A stretch of 43,989 nucleotides of DNA, from positions 1 to 43,989 of the forward strand of contig JAIUNQ010000007.1 in the NCBI GenBank assembly GCA_020161475.1. Reading direction: 5' to 3'. This stretch comes from Pseudomonadota bacterium. GTDB lineage: Bacteria; Pseudomonadota; Alphaproteobacteria; Rhizobiales; Beijerinckiaceae. How positions within the stretch are numbered: position 1 is the stretch's first letter; each line of letters opens with the position of its first letter. The notes beneath the pieces are model-generated. The model was given only the letters and a program-made list of their open reading frames with translations, was not told the DNA's origin and did no database searches. A program made the position numbers and the translations under genes. Positions 29,701-36,462 of the stretch are shown here, one piece after another.

Positions 29701-30725
29701 AGGAGCACCGAGCCATCGGCCTGTACCGTGATATCGCTGGCCGCAGCCGCATCCCCGACCGCAAGATCACCTTTGGATCGCAAGGAGATCTCGCCCGAAA
29801 GAGCTGTGAGCGCACCCTGCAGACTCACGCCAAGGTCGACATCCTGCGAGAGAACCGAAAGCGTTCCGGCGCGGATGGTCCCCGTGCTGGTCGAGGCAAT
29901 CGCAGCGCCCGTGACGGGGGCCGCCCCAGCCAGCGTAGTCAGGCTGTCCGCAGCCTGGTCGTAATCGATGGCACCTGCGCGCAGACGCACCGCGCCGCTT
30001 GCGACAACCGGCCCTTCAACGCGAATCTGACGACCGATCAGATCGATATTGCCCAGCTTTTCGCCATTGCCGCCCTGAAGACCGCTTCCGGACACCGAGA
30101 CCGTGCCCCCGGTTACCGAATACCGCACGGTGCCGAGGGTGTAGTCCGGAACGGGCGTACCGGTGGAGAGCGTCACGCGCCCCGCATTGATGAACGTGCA
30201 GCCCACACACCCCACGCCATTGGGGTTGGCGATAATGACATCTGCACGGGCGCCGAAAACTTCTGTCGGCCCGTTCAGGGTTGAGGCTGAAGTGCCTGTC
30301 ACCTCGTTGAGGATAACGCTGGCGGGGGCGCGCCCGGTGAGGTTGGGGTTGGCGTTGACAGCCCCCCCCAGAACCGAGGTGCCGCCATAGCCGGAGTTGT
30401 TGAGAATGACGCCACGGGTGTCGACGTTGTATCGCTCGAAGCGGTTGTGGGAGATGCCGCCGAAGCTTGGGGTGGTGATGTTGACAAGCGGCGTGCCGTT
30501 GCCGCTCACCCCGGTCGAGGGGCGGAACTGGATCGGCGCGCGCGGATCGGTGATCTGCTGGGCCTGAGCGAGAGGCACCAGAATGGGTTGTACGAACATG
30601 AGGCCCGCACACACCAGACTCGCCAGCACGCGAACTCCCCGACCAAGGCAGAGAACACGACGATCTGTCACTGCGTCGTTGGATACATCGTTCAGCATGG
30701 CGGGCCCCGTTGAGGATACAGGCAT
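20700..30725 (-). CDS. Giant CdiA/FhaB-like two-partner secretion exoprotein with C-terminal toxin
   Basis: About 3341 residues from the ATG at 30725 (a TTG at 30728 is also in frame). Order: long signal peptide ending PLAQAQQ near 57; TPS domain near 58-300 with IIANPNGVGCVGC (the NPNG motif and Cys pair near 168-177); a very long run of beta-helix repeats (SGALTNAGxI-type units) to about 1850; a Thr/Ser/Ala-rich stretch near 1850-1950; a second repeat block to about 2790; a Gly/Ser linker; the boundary repeat ending VPDDVAAMG near 2913; and a variable tip of about 430 residues. The tip has a Cys pair (VDCNLAGTLC) and ends in GLEHILQRHEANF...VNAYPWSR, which looks like a BECR-fold RNase. Exported by the TpsB transporter; kills or inhibits touching cells that lack immunity. 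Confidence 0.92.
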   Translation of the reverse strand: MPVSSTGPAMLNDVSNDAVTDRRVLCLGRGVRVLASLVCAGLMFVQPILVPLAQAQQITDPRAPIQFRPSTGVSGNGTPLVNITTPSFGGISHNRFERYNVDTRGVILNNSGYGGTSVLGGAVNANPNLTGRAPASVILNEVTGTSASTLNGPTEVFGARADVIIANPNGVGCVGCTFINAGRVTLSTGTPVPDYTLGTVRYSVTGGTVSVSGSGLQGGNGEKLGNIDLIGRQIRVEGPVVASGAVRLRAGAIDYDQAADSLTTLAGAAPVTGAAIASTSTGTIRAGTLSVLSQDVDLGVSLQGALTALSGEISLRSKGDLAVGDAAAASDITVQADGSVLLSGRKEALGRLSVRGRRVELDLSSTIAANNAIVIEALEGLVARGTLASGQDISLTAGGNLVASGTITSLGRIVLEGGSIFASDLGISGEHVTLAGLVSVTLNNTGLRSQSDVAVSGDAISLGAGTGFDAAGTLRINARDALTTATVLDYANLDLTIRNQLVVSATGAIVQDALLLNIRDSIDNQGLLYGRNSTSITTGDLANAGAGVIYGASVTVSLAGQLTNLGRMVSDRTLSILAAGLVRNDGILQAQGDLTLTAAAYRANSADAVLAGAQAFIVASGAFENAGRVLGVNGLSLRAASLINTGSLVSGRAAALTVSGDIRNDGSIGATTDLTIVAGGSIRSNGHLVAETGILSLTSGGDVTSGGDIVAAGRVYLRAASYESTSVASRLAGSEVDAAVTGAFTNLGLVSSTGLVRIDAGSLSNGPALGGSTQGSILAGNLNITTTGALTNAGAILAQTGYRLQTGGDLTNSGTLSGGTGADLLVSGALRNDGTVAFNNALTLTGTGYTGGAGSTVMANGITGTFSGAFTNAGTVVSASGLTIAATDLANSGAESALSARTIRLDLSGGLANAGQIGASETLRIAAHGTVNNSGALLAGGGTLDLVTSGQVISSGDIIASGALTLTANGYNGSAATSRLGGSSITLGLGTGALANLGLISTAGTLDVHAGDMNNTGSVYGASVTLQLSGNASNSGLVASTQDLVLHATGGLTNTTTGQLMAARSSEITLGGALTNNGQIAANDNLTLRAASYLSTHTAASLAALTLDVVTSGAFDSAGRVIGQNGLTLEVGSLALRGANTVMGGASTGITVHGTALNEGTLVGTNGLSLVADGAITNSGTLQSDLGNLVLHGGGALTNAGAILAGGTLDIRGASLASTGAGARIGGTDVTITLPAGLSNEGLIIASRALNVHASDLSNLGAASVMLGNRVDLTLTGQARNEGALQSLTDLTLSTGGAFQNPGTLAANHDATLRIGGALTNGGNLLVNNALDVRAASLATTAGSQLGGNDTTITITGNASNGGLVFANNQLRFTAGGDLANASSGEIQATDLSVDITRNFSNAGTVRGGLVRTTVHGGADNTGRIESLGDLDLNVSGAIRNAGIITAANTAVVHGASLVNAAGARLDATQVGLTLTGALENRGTIAATDLLAVSAASLLNQGTAGAPAQILADRLGVTVTGRLDNLSDALLQGTSTAQVSAASVNDGFLTNRTISAGRFNYSNNLDLTLTGSGYTFNDDLMVLGNLRFVAHGDIVNNATVAAGGTLLLGTDAGSILNNENAIIYSVGNMQLAASGSVVNTAATIQSLGNMDIEAGGEVRNTRGAANLRWETQEEAWAANNAGERRQFYVYGSRLWSYLATYQRDNSSPAMLYAQGDMSISSGAVINDASTVIAGGKLEIATADFVNSSRLYEGGYHFWKLTGADTGYRGFGTCLACLGGYLPGDVSPSTAVAASISVGGDFIINATNSFSNTGSVVSRTASIDAPTVVLGITDPNVTTPISRTPNGTIDLASYIPASGRSNTFTSTSTTRAAVSGGGANIGAGVAGPVIETSGFAPQATAVANAVTVSARTTATVSTNTTIQTTSATGGLSASVSAPAITKQDIGPQTLPPNKADSELRPVVLPVNPAVTSVAVRYLNSSPLPGTNDRQPSWILGQVGDARSDLTFFADPATERRLIQQALVEQTGRSVLDPTYRNPQAQQEALYQGTVDFLKANPEIKLGDTLTEDQKKKVTTPIVWYENRVIDGQIVLVPQIILPPGDLDRYTRHSTGEISAENIHLTGGSITNTGQVVASADLTIRATEFINNRRTMLTSPTGGHEWLQEGGVLAGENIIIRTDNSLTNRGGSIVATKDISLTSLTGEIINEASRGYDVVNLGKGRFSLKPDLAAGTISAGEDLTISALDGAFINTASNLGAVNDLTITAKDGISIESIAETYLSQFSKSGGLFSKSKSVTVSPLVFSSSIRSLEGDITLQTDGDLKLAGGSIEATFGSIEAHARDILLETVSAEGFHKTTSQRITFTGASGSKNLWNDFAVSQPIIAAGADIKLVAAGDFTGRGAVLDAGGDLSVLAGGDLTFEENQNTRFHISKSWSLGLTYPGSQIIAAIERGGSPMDILAAAVSQDPLGAALVSLARGGGGGAAARTAISLVDLMGGLGRAYNNTSVQTGGTNGALDFLSGRISQNLNPFSQWSSFFNGSPTAQNPFAGFGNASFGINFSMTKSKQFWSESQRSSVSAMGDVLLQAGLSEPGNLSLLGGTNVVADGDIKLSGSNITIEALKDWNWSSTKTVGGGITISASGLTVSGNYSQRRSNGEDFSNAQIFAGGDLNVTTTGNMAVLGGSLNGDTVHVDVRGDLDMVSVQDWQRTRGFSISGGITFTPTPLPDSFGLGQVTGNRSWSEVSEIVGRGDTVINVGGNLDLQAATVASRTNQLNLTAGSLSHSDNADVDTYLDWSFGVSGLSRLLGGGGGSGTQSGSSLAGGINGSYTSRNMQGTTFATIGEGRVVIGGQENPLAQGTINRDITGRQIVTVNEGTHFTFDIPLVDFNQLSQNATSAFNLMQALTTPVPDDVAAMGSEGSDLYRRMIAGGMSVAQAQEMAQSEEFANAVAMRQNVDGMLARNGGSAQGLSRDQLLLTMLGESILTAGDNPLVSVDCNLAGTLCQVQLNALLASAGVSSIQDLVAQRLSSGDAKQVAARVRDFIECTIEKDPQMLVDVFDALGRSGFSRLVTIAAQVTSDQLPALRGQLPGYDPTKLIEAVLAYKNGGDQETLRGLANMAALIYNKGAEVQWQEGNARNSKLLLAYLGGIAASPALAAGASGVIAPITEACSAGMQACASAISSLAAEIQASFPEFGGTGMGLAGMAGMFERYAAKQSIERAGLEATSEFIEGIVALNRNGVKYTIQDIVEITKTPQGQWVWLEKGNAAAGLEHILQRHEANFADKGVPASEIPELILNTVRNGVPIGTAGSGGTIYRVNYGGRSFDINIVIGENGYVVNAYPWSR
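21991..22259 (-). repeat. Direct repeat R1 inside cdiA (toxin-boundary sequence)
   Basis: 269 nt repeated nearly exactly at 20100-20368 and partly at 18480-18643. It encodes the last conserved part of CdiA before the variable tip, so homologous recombination between copies would replace the tip and delete the intervening immunity gene. Confidence 0.92.
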
Positions 30726-30728
30726 CAA

Positions 30729-30755
30729 CCGGAGGCCTCTTTTTGAGGTCTCCGG
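30729..30755 (-). promoter_or_regulatory. Stem-loop covering the cdiA ribosome binding site
   Basis: On the minus strand CCGGAGACCTC, loop AAAAA, GAGGCCTCCGG, with 10 of 11 positions paired. The putative ribosome binding GAGG is in the 3' arm, 10 nt before the ATG at 30725. No T-run follows in either direction, so it is not a normal terminator. It may limit translation of cdiA relative to the upstream genes, or slow RNA decay. Confidence 0.5.
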
Positions 30756-30767
30756 CGCGGGTCATGG

Positions 30768-31319
30768 TCAGCGTTTTTCGCTGAGAGTCGGATTGCTTTT
30801 GCAGACGAAGGCCGATGGCATCGGGCCGCATTGCTCGGTCGCCGAGCCCCAGAGATTGCTCAACGCCCGGACTTCGCTATCGGGCAGACCACAGGCTTGC
30901 GCCAACCGGACGGCGTAATTGCCCTGTACCTCGGCTTTACCCATGCGACTGCTGAAGTAGATCGAGATCAGCTCTTCGCTGAGACCGCGCATGACCGAAC
31001 GACGATAAACATCCTCTACTGCTTCAGAGATGTAGGGCTGCTGTCCGGGAAACCGCGCCTTGAGCCCGGGGGGAACAGGCTGGCTCAGGCCCGACATCAG
31101 CAGACCTGCACTGGTCAGATTGCTTTCGTTGTCTGTCGGCCAGACAGTCTTGCGGCAGGTGGTGGAATTGAAGCCCGCTACCATATGCTCGCGATCAAGG
31201 CGGCTGACAGGCACGCCCGAAACCGGTGTCGAGGGTGCGAACGAACGATCGGCTACCCTCTCCTGACATCCGCCCAGAAGAAGGCCGATCAGGATCATTG
31301 CCTTGGGGAGGCGGGTCAT
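30768..31319 (-). CDS. Lipoprotein of unknown function
   Basis: 183 residues with a lipoprotein signal (MTRLPKAMILIGLLLGGCQ, lipobox LGGC near residue 18), so it is probably anchored to the inner or outer membrane and faces the periplasm. It has further Cys residues (TTCRKTVWP, AQACGLP, EQCGPM, FVCKSN). I do not recognise a family. Its ATG overlaps the stop of the preceding lipoprotein gene (ATGA). Placed between TpsB/Sel1 and cdiA, it may assist export or folding of the exoprotein. Confidence 0.7.
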   Translation of the reverse strand: MTRLPKAMILIGLLLGGCQERVADRSFAPSTPVSGVPVSRLDREHMVAGFNSTTCRKTVWPTDNESNLTSAGLLMSGLSQPVPPGLKARFPGQQPYISEAVEDVYRRSVMRGLSEELISIYFSSRMGKAEVQGNYAVRLAQACGLPDSEVRALSNLWGSATEQCGPMPSAFVCKSNPTLSEKR

Positions 31320-31765
31320 GGGGCGACCTTTTCTGGAGCCGGTTCCGCGGCGGACTGGCGTTCCTTTTCCTTGGCGATCAGGTCATCGATATCGAGTGGC
31401 GAGCAGTTCTTGACGCCGAGTTGCGCGTTGTAGGCATCCACGCGGGCCCGCAACCGCTTCGCATTCTGCGCAGGTTCCCGACCGAAATCGCTGATCGGAG
31501 CGCGACCGAATGCGGCGCCCGCGACAAACAGTGCCCCGCTCAGGACACGGCCTTGAACGGCACGACGCTCATTGGCGGCAATAGCTGGAATTTCGCCCAT
31601 GATATCCTTCGTCAGCAACGGGCAGGCCTTGGCCGCTTCTTGGGGGTTGATCTTGTAGCTGCCATCAGACTGATAGCCGAACGTCGGTTCCGCTGGCGGG
31701 GTGGCGCAACCAACGAGAAAGCCTGCGAGGATGACCACAGCAGAAAATTTATAAAAAACAGACAC
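31316..31765 (-). CDS. Small lipoprotein of unknown function
   Basis: 149 residues starting MSVFYKFSAVVILAGFLVGC, with the lipobox LVGC at residues 17-20. The mature part has a Gly/Tyr region (TFGYQSDGSYKINPQEA), two Cys and a charged Ala/Glu/Pro tail. No family recognised. It follows the Sel1-repeat gene by 32 nt and overlaps the next lipoprotein gene by 4 nt. Confidence 0.7.
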   Translation of the reverse strand: MSVFYKFSAVVILAGFLVGCATPPAEPTFGYQSDGSYKINPQEAAKACPLLTKDIMGEIPAIAANERRAVQGRVLSGALFVAGAAFGRAPISDFGREPAQNAKRLRARVDAYNAQLGVKNCSPLDIDDLIAKEKERQSAAEPAPEKVAP

Positions 31766-31797
31766 TTGACTTTTCCTCCGATACGGGACTTCCGGCT

Positions 31798-32667
31798 TTA
31801 CTCGCTGGCCTTCCAGGCGCGGGCCTTGTCCTGCGCGCTCGCGATATCGGCGGTGCTCATCTGGCTGCTGATGCGCTGGATCGCGAGGGAGGCGCCGGGG
31901 TGCTGGCGGGCGGCGGCGAGGTTGTAATACAGGTGGGCTTTGGCCAGATCGCGCGCCACCGGCTTGCCGAGTTCGAACATGGCTCCCAGCTCGAACAACC
32001 CGATCGGGTTGCCCTTGGCAGCGGCCTTCTCGAAATACGACTGGGATTTGGCGAGATCGGATTTGACGCCGATTCCGTCACGATAGGCAAAGCCGAGCGC
32101 ATTGAGCGCGCCGATATGCCCAGCATCCGCGGCCTTGGCATACCAGTGGATCGCCTTGTCCATATCCTTGGGGACGCCCTTACCCTCGGCAAAGAGGCCA
32201 GCGCAATTGAAGGCGGCATCGGCATCGCCAAGGTCGGCCGCCTTGCACATCAGCTCCTGCGCGACCTTGTAATCCTGCAGCACTTTCTCCCCGCGATAGT
32301 GCATCAGGCCGAGGCGGTTCATGGCCTTGGCGCTGCCCTTCTCGGAAGCGGCGAGATAGAGAATGCGAGCCTTGTCGAAATCGCCCTGCACGCCCACACC
32401 CAGCTCGACCATGCGGCCGAGATAGAAGGCGCCATCCGCATTGCCGGCGGCAAAGGCCTCGTTGAAAAGCTTGAGTGCCTCCTCGAACTTCTTGTCGTCG
32501 AGCGCCTTGAGGCCCGCCTTGATCTTGTCGGCGGCAACAGCCGGATTGTTTTTGACGGGCGCGGTTTTGGGCGCTTCCGGCTGCTTCTGGGCCTGCGCCA
32601 GCAAGGGCGTGCAAGCAAAGCCGGAGACAAGGGCGGCAAGCGCGGCGGAAGCGATAAGCGGGCGCAT
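31798..32667 (-). CDS. Secreted Sel1/TPR-like repeat protein
   Basis: 289 residues with a signal peptide (SAALAALVSGFACTPLLAQAQ) and about five to six Sel1-like repeats of roughly 36 residues, e.g. GNADGAFYLGRMVELGVGV, GSAKAMNRLGLMHYRG, GHIGALNALGFAYRDGIGV. Sel1 repeats form superhelical protein-binding scaffolds; in the periplasm they often act as assembly or chaperone factors. Two ATG codons are adjacent; the second (32667) has better spacing from AGAGG. It lies 13 nt after tpsB, so one inference is that it handles the exoproteins in transit. Confidence 0.85.
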   Translation of the reverse strand: MRPLIASAALAALVSGFACTPLLAQAQKQPEAPKTAPVKNNPAVAADKIKAGLKALDDKKFEEALKLFNEAFAAGNADGAFYLGRMVELGVGVQGDFDKARILYLAASEKGSAKAMNRLGLMHYRGEKVLQDYKVAQELMCKAADLGDADAAFNCAGLFAEGKGVPKDMDKAIHWYAKAADAGHIGALNALGFAYRDGIGVKSDLAKSQSYFEKAAAKGNPIGLFELGAMFELGKPVARDLAKAHLYYNLAAARQHPGASLAIQRISSQMSTADIASAQDKARAWKASE

Positions 32668-32680
32668 CATATCCTCTTTT

Positions 32681-34486
32681 TCAGAAAGCCTTGGCTGTCA
32701 GGGAGACGTAGAATTCGGGGTGATAGGTGTCGCGGGCGCTGGTGAGCCCCTTCTGGAAGACAGGCTGTGCGATGCTGAAGTCCGCCGTCAGGCGGCCATA
32801 GCGGTAGCGAAGCCCGGCACCGACAGCGGCGCGCGCGACGTCGCGCCGGTTGGCAAGATCGCGCCCGGAGCCGAAGTCGGCGTAGGAATAGAGCTGGGTC
32901 CCGGCGAGCGAGTCATGCAGCGGCTGGATCGCCTTGATGAACGCCGGCATCCGCTCCATCGGCAGGGCGGTCGAGAATTCGCTGCGGAGGACGCCGCCCC
33001 GATCAGCACGGAAAGGCGCGCGGGTGAAGCCGCGCACCGAAGATATCGACCCCAGGATCAACTGGTCATCCGAATAGAGCGGATGGGGGGTCCACTGGCC
33101 GTTGAGATCAAGGCGCCAGGTGCCCCAGCCCTTGAAGGCCTGCGTGTACTGGGCCGCGCCGTCCAGCTTGAAGAACTGGGCGCGCGGGGTGGTGCCATCC
33201 TTGTTGGCAGGATCCTTGGTGGCATCCAGAATGGACAGGCCCTGACTGGCACCAAGCGAGAGCACGAGTTGGCGATCATCCCAGAAGCGGGTATGGCTCG
33301 CACCGATGCGGGCGAAGGAAATGGTCTGCGGCGTCAGCTCCACAGAATTGACGAAGCGGCGGTTGAGACGCCAGTTCAGCCCGCCGGTGAGGTTCGTCTG
33401 CTGGTCCTTGTCGCGCGAGGCGAGCCAGTTGAGGTTCGCGGCACTTGTCCAGGTCTGGGAGAACAACTCGGAGGAGGAACCGAGCGGCGTCAGGCTTTCG
33501 GAATAGCCGCCATCGAGCGAAAACGTGAACCAGCGCCACGGCACAGCGACGCTGCCCTTGACTTCATTGGTGTTGAGCCCCCCAGCCAGCGAGGTTGACC
33601 AGAGATCATTGATCCCCAGCCAATTGTCCTTGGCGATATCCATGCGCAGGCGCTTGGCGGTGGAATTGCCCGTGTTGTTCAGGCTCGCACCGTTCAGTTC
33701 ATAGCCGGCGGAGAGGCGGAAGGAATCCTTGCGCGGCACGCTCAGCACCACGTTGGAGGTGCCCGATTTCTCGCCGGCCTCCAGTTTGGCGGTCGCCTTC
33801 TGGGAGGCGGCCTTGTTGAGCTGATCCACACCCTGCTGGATCTTCTCGAGGTCCACCGGTTCACCCTCGTCCAGCGGCATCGCCAGCCGCCCCTTAAGGC
33901 CGCCGACGGTCTTCGGATCAAGCAGCTGCGAACGGTCGAAGGCATTGTCGAGGGTGTCGAGGAGATCGGAGGCGCGCGAGAGCAGATCCCACGGCCCCTT
34001 GGCGTCCCGCAGCGCGCGCCACGCGTCGGGCATGCCCTGATCCGCGCGCGTCTCGCGGTAGATCACCTTGCCGACACGGCCGGTGACGACGTTGATGATG
34101 AAGCGGCCGCTTTTCTTGATGTCCTGCTGCGGAACATAGCCTTGGGTGGTCACAAAACCACGCTTTGAATGCGCCTCGTTGACCGCGACAACGATCTTCT
34201 GCGCGCTCTCGTTGGTCAGGCATGCCACCGCTTGCGGCTCGACCGCCGCGCGCAAATCGACCTGCGGCAGAAGCTCGATGCCTCGCACTTCGATCTGGCG
34301 GATCCGCAGGCAATTGGCGGCGGGCTGATCGCCTTTGGGCGCAGCAATGACAACGGTTTCGCCCTGCACGCGAGGCGCTTCTGCCTTCGTGGGGGCGGCT
34401 CCACGGGCGATGGCTGTGCCAGCGCTGAACGCCACCACAAAACCGGCCGCGCACAGCGCCTTGCCTGACGGATGCCGAAGGCTCAT
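32681..34486 (-). CDS. TpsB/FhaC-like outer-membrane transporter (ShlB family)
   Basis: 601 residues: signal peptide (residues about 1-29), POTRA domains near 60-250 (CLRIRQIEVRGIELLPQ; GRFIINVVTGRVGKVIY), then a 16-strand-type beta-barrel ending in an aromatic residue (LTAKAF). The L6-loop signature of the Omp85/TpsB superfamily appears as GSISSVRGFTRAPFR. Such proteins recognise the TPS domain of their partner in the periplasm and pass it unfolded through the outer membrane. It is the only TpsB in the window and lies between two TPS-domain exoproteins, so it probably serves both. The start overlaps the previous gene by ATGA. Confidence 0.94.
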   Translation of the reverse strand: MSLRHPSGKALCAAGFVVAFSAGTAIARGAAPTKAEAPRVQGETVVIAAPKGDQPAANCLRIRQIEVRGIELLPQVDLRAAVEPQAVACLTNESAQKIVVAVNEAHSKRGFVTTQGYVPQQDIKKSGRFIINVVTGRVGKVIYRETRADQGMPDAWRALRDAKGPWDLLSRASDLLDTLDNAFDRSQLLDPKTVGGLKGRLAMPLDEGEPVDLEKIQQGVDQLNKAASQKATAKLEAGEKSGTSNVVLSVPRKDSFRLSAGYELNGASLNNTGNSTAKRLRMDIAKDNWLGINDLWSTSLAGGLNTNEVKGSVAVPWRWFTFSLDGGYSESLTPLGSSSELFSQTWTSAANLNWLASRDKDQQTNLTGGLNWRLNRRFVNSVELTPQTISFARIGASHTRFWDDRQLVLSLGASQGLSILDATKDPANKDGTTPRAQFFKLDGAAQYTQAFKGWGTWRLDLNGQWTPHPLYSDDQLILGSISSVRGFTRAPFRADRGGVLRSEFSTALPMERMPAFIKAIQPLHDSLAGTQLYSYADFGSGRDLANRRDVARAAVGAGLRYRYGRLTADFSIAQPVFQKGLTSARDTYHPEFYVSLTAKAF

Positions 34487-36462
34487 CGCAGCAGCCCCCG
34501 GAAAAGGCCGGTGCGGTGGTCGGGGATGGGCGATACCGGGGCGGCCGGGGTGATGACATTTTCGCCCGCCGGGTTTTCGACCCCGGCGCTGGCGTAAAAT
34601 GCTCCCCCCTCAATGGCGACGGGGGCCAGCGTCTGCACCGCAATCGAGCCGCTGGGAGCAATGAAGGTGCCGCCGAAAGGCTGCAACGCCATCCAGCCCT
34701 GACTGCCCGCGAAGAAGGAATTGAGACCACCGGGGCGCACCACCAGTGTCGGCACAAATGCCGCGCGCGCCGTCACGCTCGGCGCATTGAGTTCCATGTT
34801 GCCGTAGGAAACGATCTGCCCGGCATCGTTGACAATACTGCCGCTGGCTTCCAGCAAAAGCCCCCGTGCGGAATTGATGGTGCCGCCGAAGGCGCTCAGC
34901 GTGGAATTGCCGGTAACCGTGCAGATGATGCCGCAACGCTTGTCCCACACCACCGAGCCCGTCTGGACACCCTCGTTGCGCAAGGTCGTTGATCGGATAA
35001 CGAGCGCCCCGTCGTGGGCGTCGATTTCGCCACGATTGAGGAAACTGCCTGTCCGGATGTCCACGCTGTTGCCGACGATATAGGCCAGTTGATCCGCGAT
35101 CCTCAGGCTTCCGAAGGACTGGGCGTAGTGGAAACTCTTCTTGCGATGCAGCCACAGCGATTGCCAGAAGCGGCGCCCCTTGGTCTGCGTCACCATCAAG
35201 TCGCCGTTATTCGCCGCCCCGGTAACATCGACCGTGTTCTCAACAGACGCGCTGCGGATGATCGTACGCGCATTGCTCAGCAGGCGACCGGTGTTGTTGG
35301 TCAGCGCCCCGCCCGCCGAGATGAAAAGGTCATCATTGGCGGCAAAGGCAATGGCGAGACGATCCGCGCTCTCGGTAAGCACGCGAATGTCCCCGGTTGC
35401 GGACAGGGTGACGGCACCACGCGATTCAGGATCCTCCGCATCGCGCACACGGCCCGTCAAAGCGCCGCGCAGATCGATGCTGCCTTGCTGCGCAACCAGC
35501 GTGATCGCGCCCGAGAGGGACTCGACGCTCGCCTGCCGGGCAGGCGCATTGAGCACCTCGATTTCAGTGCCGCGGATGCGTACGGCTTTTTCTGCGGTGA
35601 TCTTCGCCCCATTCAGGCTGATCTTGCCATCCGCCGTGATGGAGAAGCCGCCCACGGCAGCGTGTCCCTCTCCGGCAAACGCCACGCCAGCCCCGCGCGC
35701 CGACACCGAAACCGAGACCTTGCTCGCTTCGAGCGTGCCGCGCCCCGTAACATCCACCAGAATCTCGCTGGACGCCCCACCCAACTCCGTCCGCGAGGCC
35801 CAGGGGCGGGACGTCGAACCCGCCACGAGGGAAGAGTCGAGCGTGACATCCTGACGGCCCGCAACAACGGCGATATCGGCGTTCGGGCTGGCGTTGCGAT
35901 TGATCACAGGACCATCGATCCGCAACCTTGATGCCACCAGTTGCAGCGAGGTCATATCGCCCTCAAGACCGCGCCCGGAGACGGTGATATCGCTTGCCCC
36001 GGTGTTGAGCACCGCATTGCCGCCCGAATAACGGATCGAGCCCGCCGAGATCGCAACCCCGCCCGTATTGATGAAGCTGCCGCCGTCCACCGTGACGCCG
36101 TTGGGATTGACCAGCACGACATGCGCGCGCGGCCCCAGCACTTCCAACGGACCATTGAGAAGCGTCCGCGAAGACCCCGTCACCTCATTGATGATCGTAT
36201 TGGCTGCCGCGGTACGGTTGTTGAGGTCCACACCCGTCGTCGGCACGGAAAAGGCGGAGTAGCGGTTGATGCTCGTGCCGTTCGACGTCACCGGCGCGAT
36301 ATTGACGTTGATGCGCCCCCCTGCCCCGGTCGAAACCGTCGTCGCAGTCGTACCGTTGGCAACAACAGCCTGCGCGAGGACAGGGCTTGCCGCCACGAGC
36401 GGAGAGACGAAAACGAGGGTCCTGAGTAACCGGTGGTAACCGCCTTCCGATACGGGTGTCAT
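34483..36462 (-). CDS. Small TPS-domain exoprotein (second TpsA)
   Basis: 659 residues: signal peptide (to PVLAQA near residue 31), a TPS/haemagglutination domain with VVLVNPNGVTVDGGSFIN near 117-134, and a short beta-helix of FHA-type repeats. The Cys pair found after NPNG in the giant CdiA is absent. No toxin-like tip; it ends in a Pro-rich stretch (ENVITPAAPVSPIPDH). Small TpsA proteins can be adhesins or haemophore-like binding proteins; it might also be a helper for CdiA. It is linked by ATGA overlaps to the ChaN-like gene before it and tpsB after it. Confidence 0.88.
   Translation of the reverse strand: MTPVSEGGYHRLLRTLVFVSPLVAASPVLAQAVVANGTTATTVSTGAGGRINVNIAPVTSNGTSINRYSAFSVPTTGVDLNNRTAAANTIINEVTGSSRTLLNGPLEVLGPRAHVVLVNPNGVTVDGGSFINTGGVAISAGSIRYSGGNAVLNTGASDITVSGRGLEGDMTSLQLVASRLRIDGPVINRNASPNADIAVVAGRQDVTLDSSLVAGSTSRPWASRTELGGASSEILVDVTGRGTLEASKVSVSVSARGAGVAFAGEGHAAVGGFSITADGKISLNGAKITAEKAVRIRGTEIEVLNAPARQASVESLSGAITLVAQQGSIDLRGALTGRVRDAEDPESRGAVTLSATGDIRVLTESADRLAIAFAANDDLFISAGGALTNNTGRLLSNARTIIRSASVENTVDVTGAANNGDLMVTQTKGRRFWQSLWLHRKKSFHYAQSFGSLRIADQLAYIVGNSVDIRTGSFLNRGEIDAHDGALVIRSTTLRNEGVQTGSVVWDKRCGIICTVTGNSTLSAFGGTINSARGLLLEASGSIVNDAGQIVSYGNMELNAPSVTARAAFVPTLVVRPGGLNSFFAGSQGWMALQPFGGTFIAPSGSIAVQTLAPVAIEGGAFYASAGVENPAGENVITPAAPVSPIPDHRTGLFRGLLR

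Noticed and set aside
25000..30000. Regular repeats within cdiA as a CRISPR array
   Set aside because: The periodicity is that of protein beta-helix repeats in an open reading frame, with degenerate units and no constant spacers.
23784..30284. Many plus-strand open frames opposite the giant cdiA gene
   Set aside because: All are shadows of the repeat-rich coding strand; none has a ribosome binding site plus family features.
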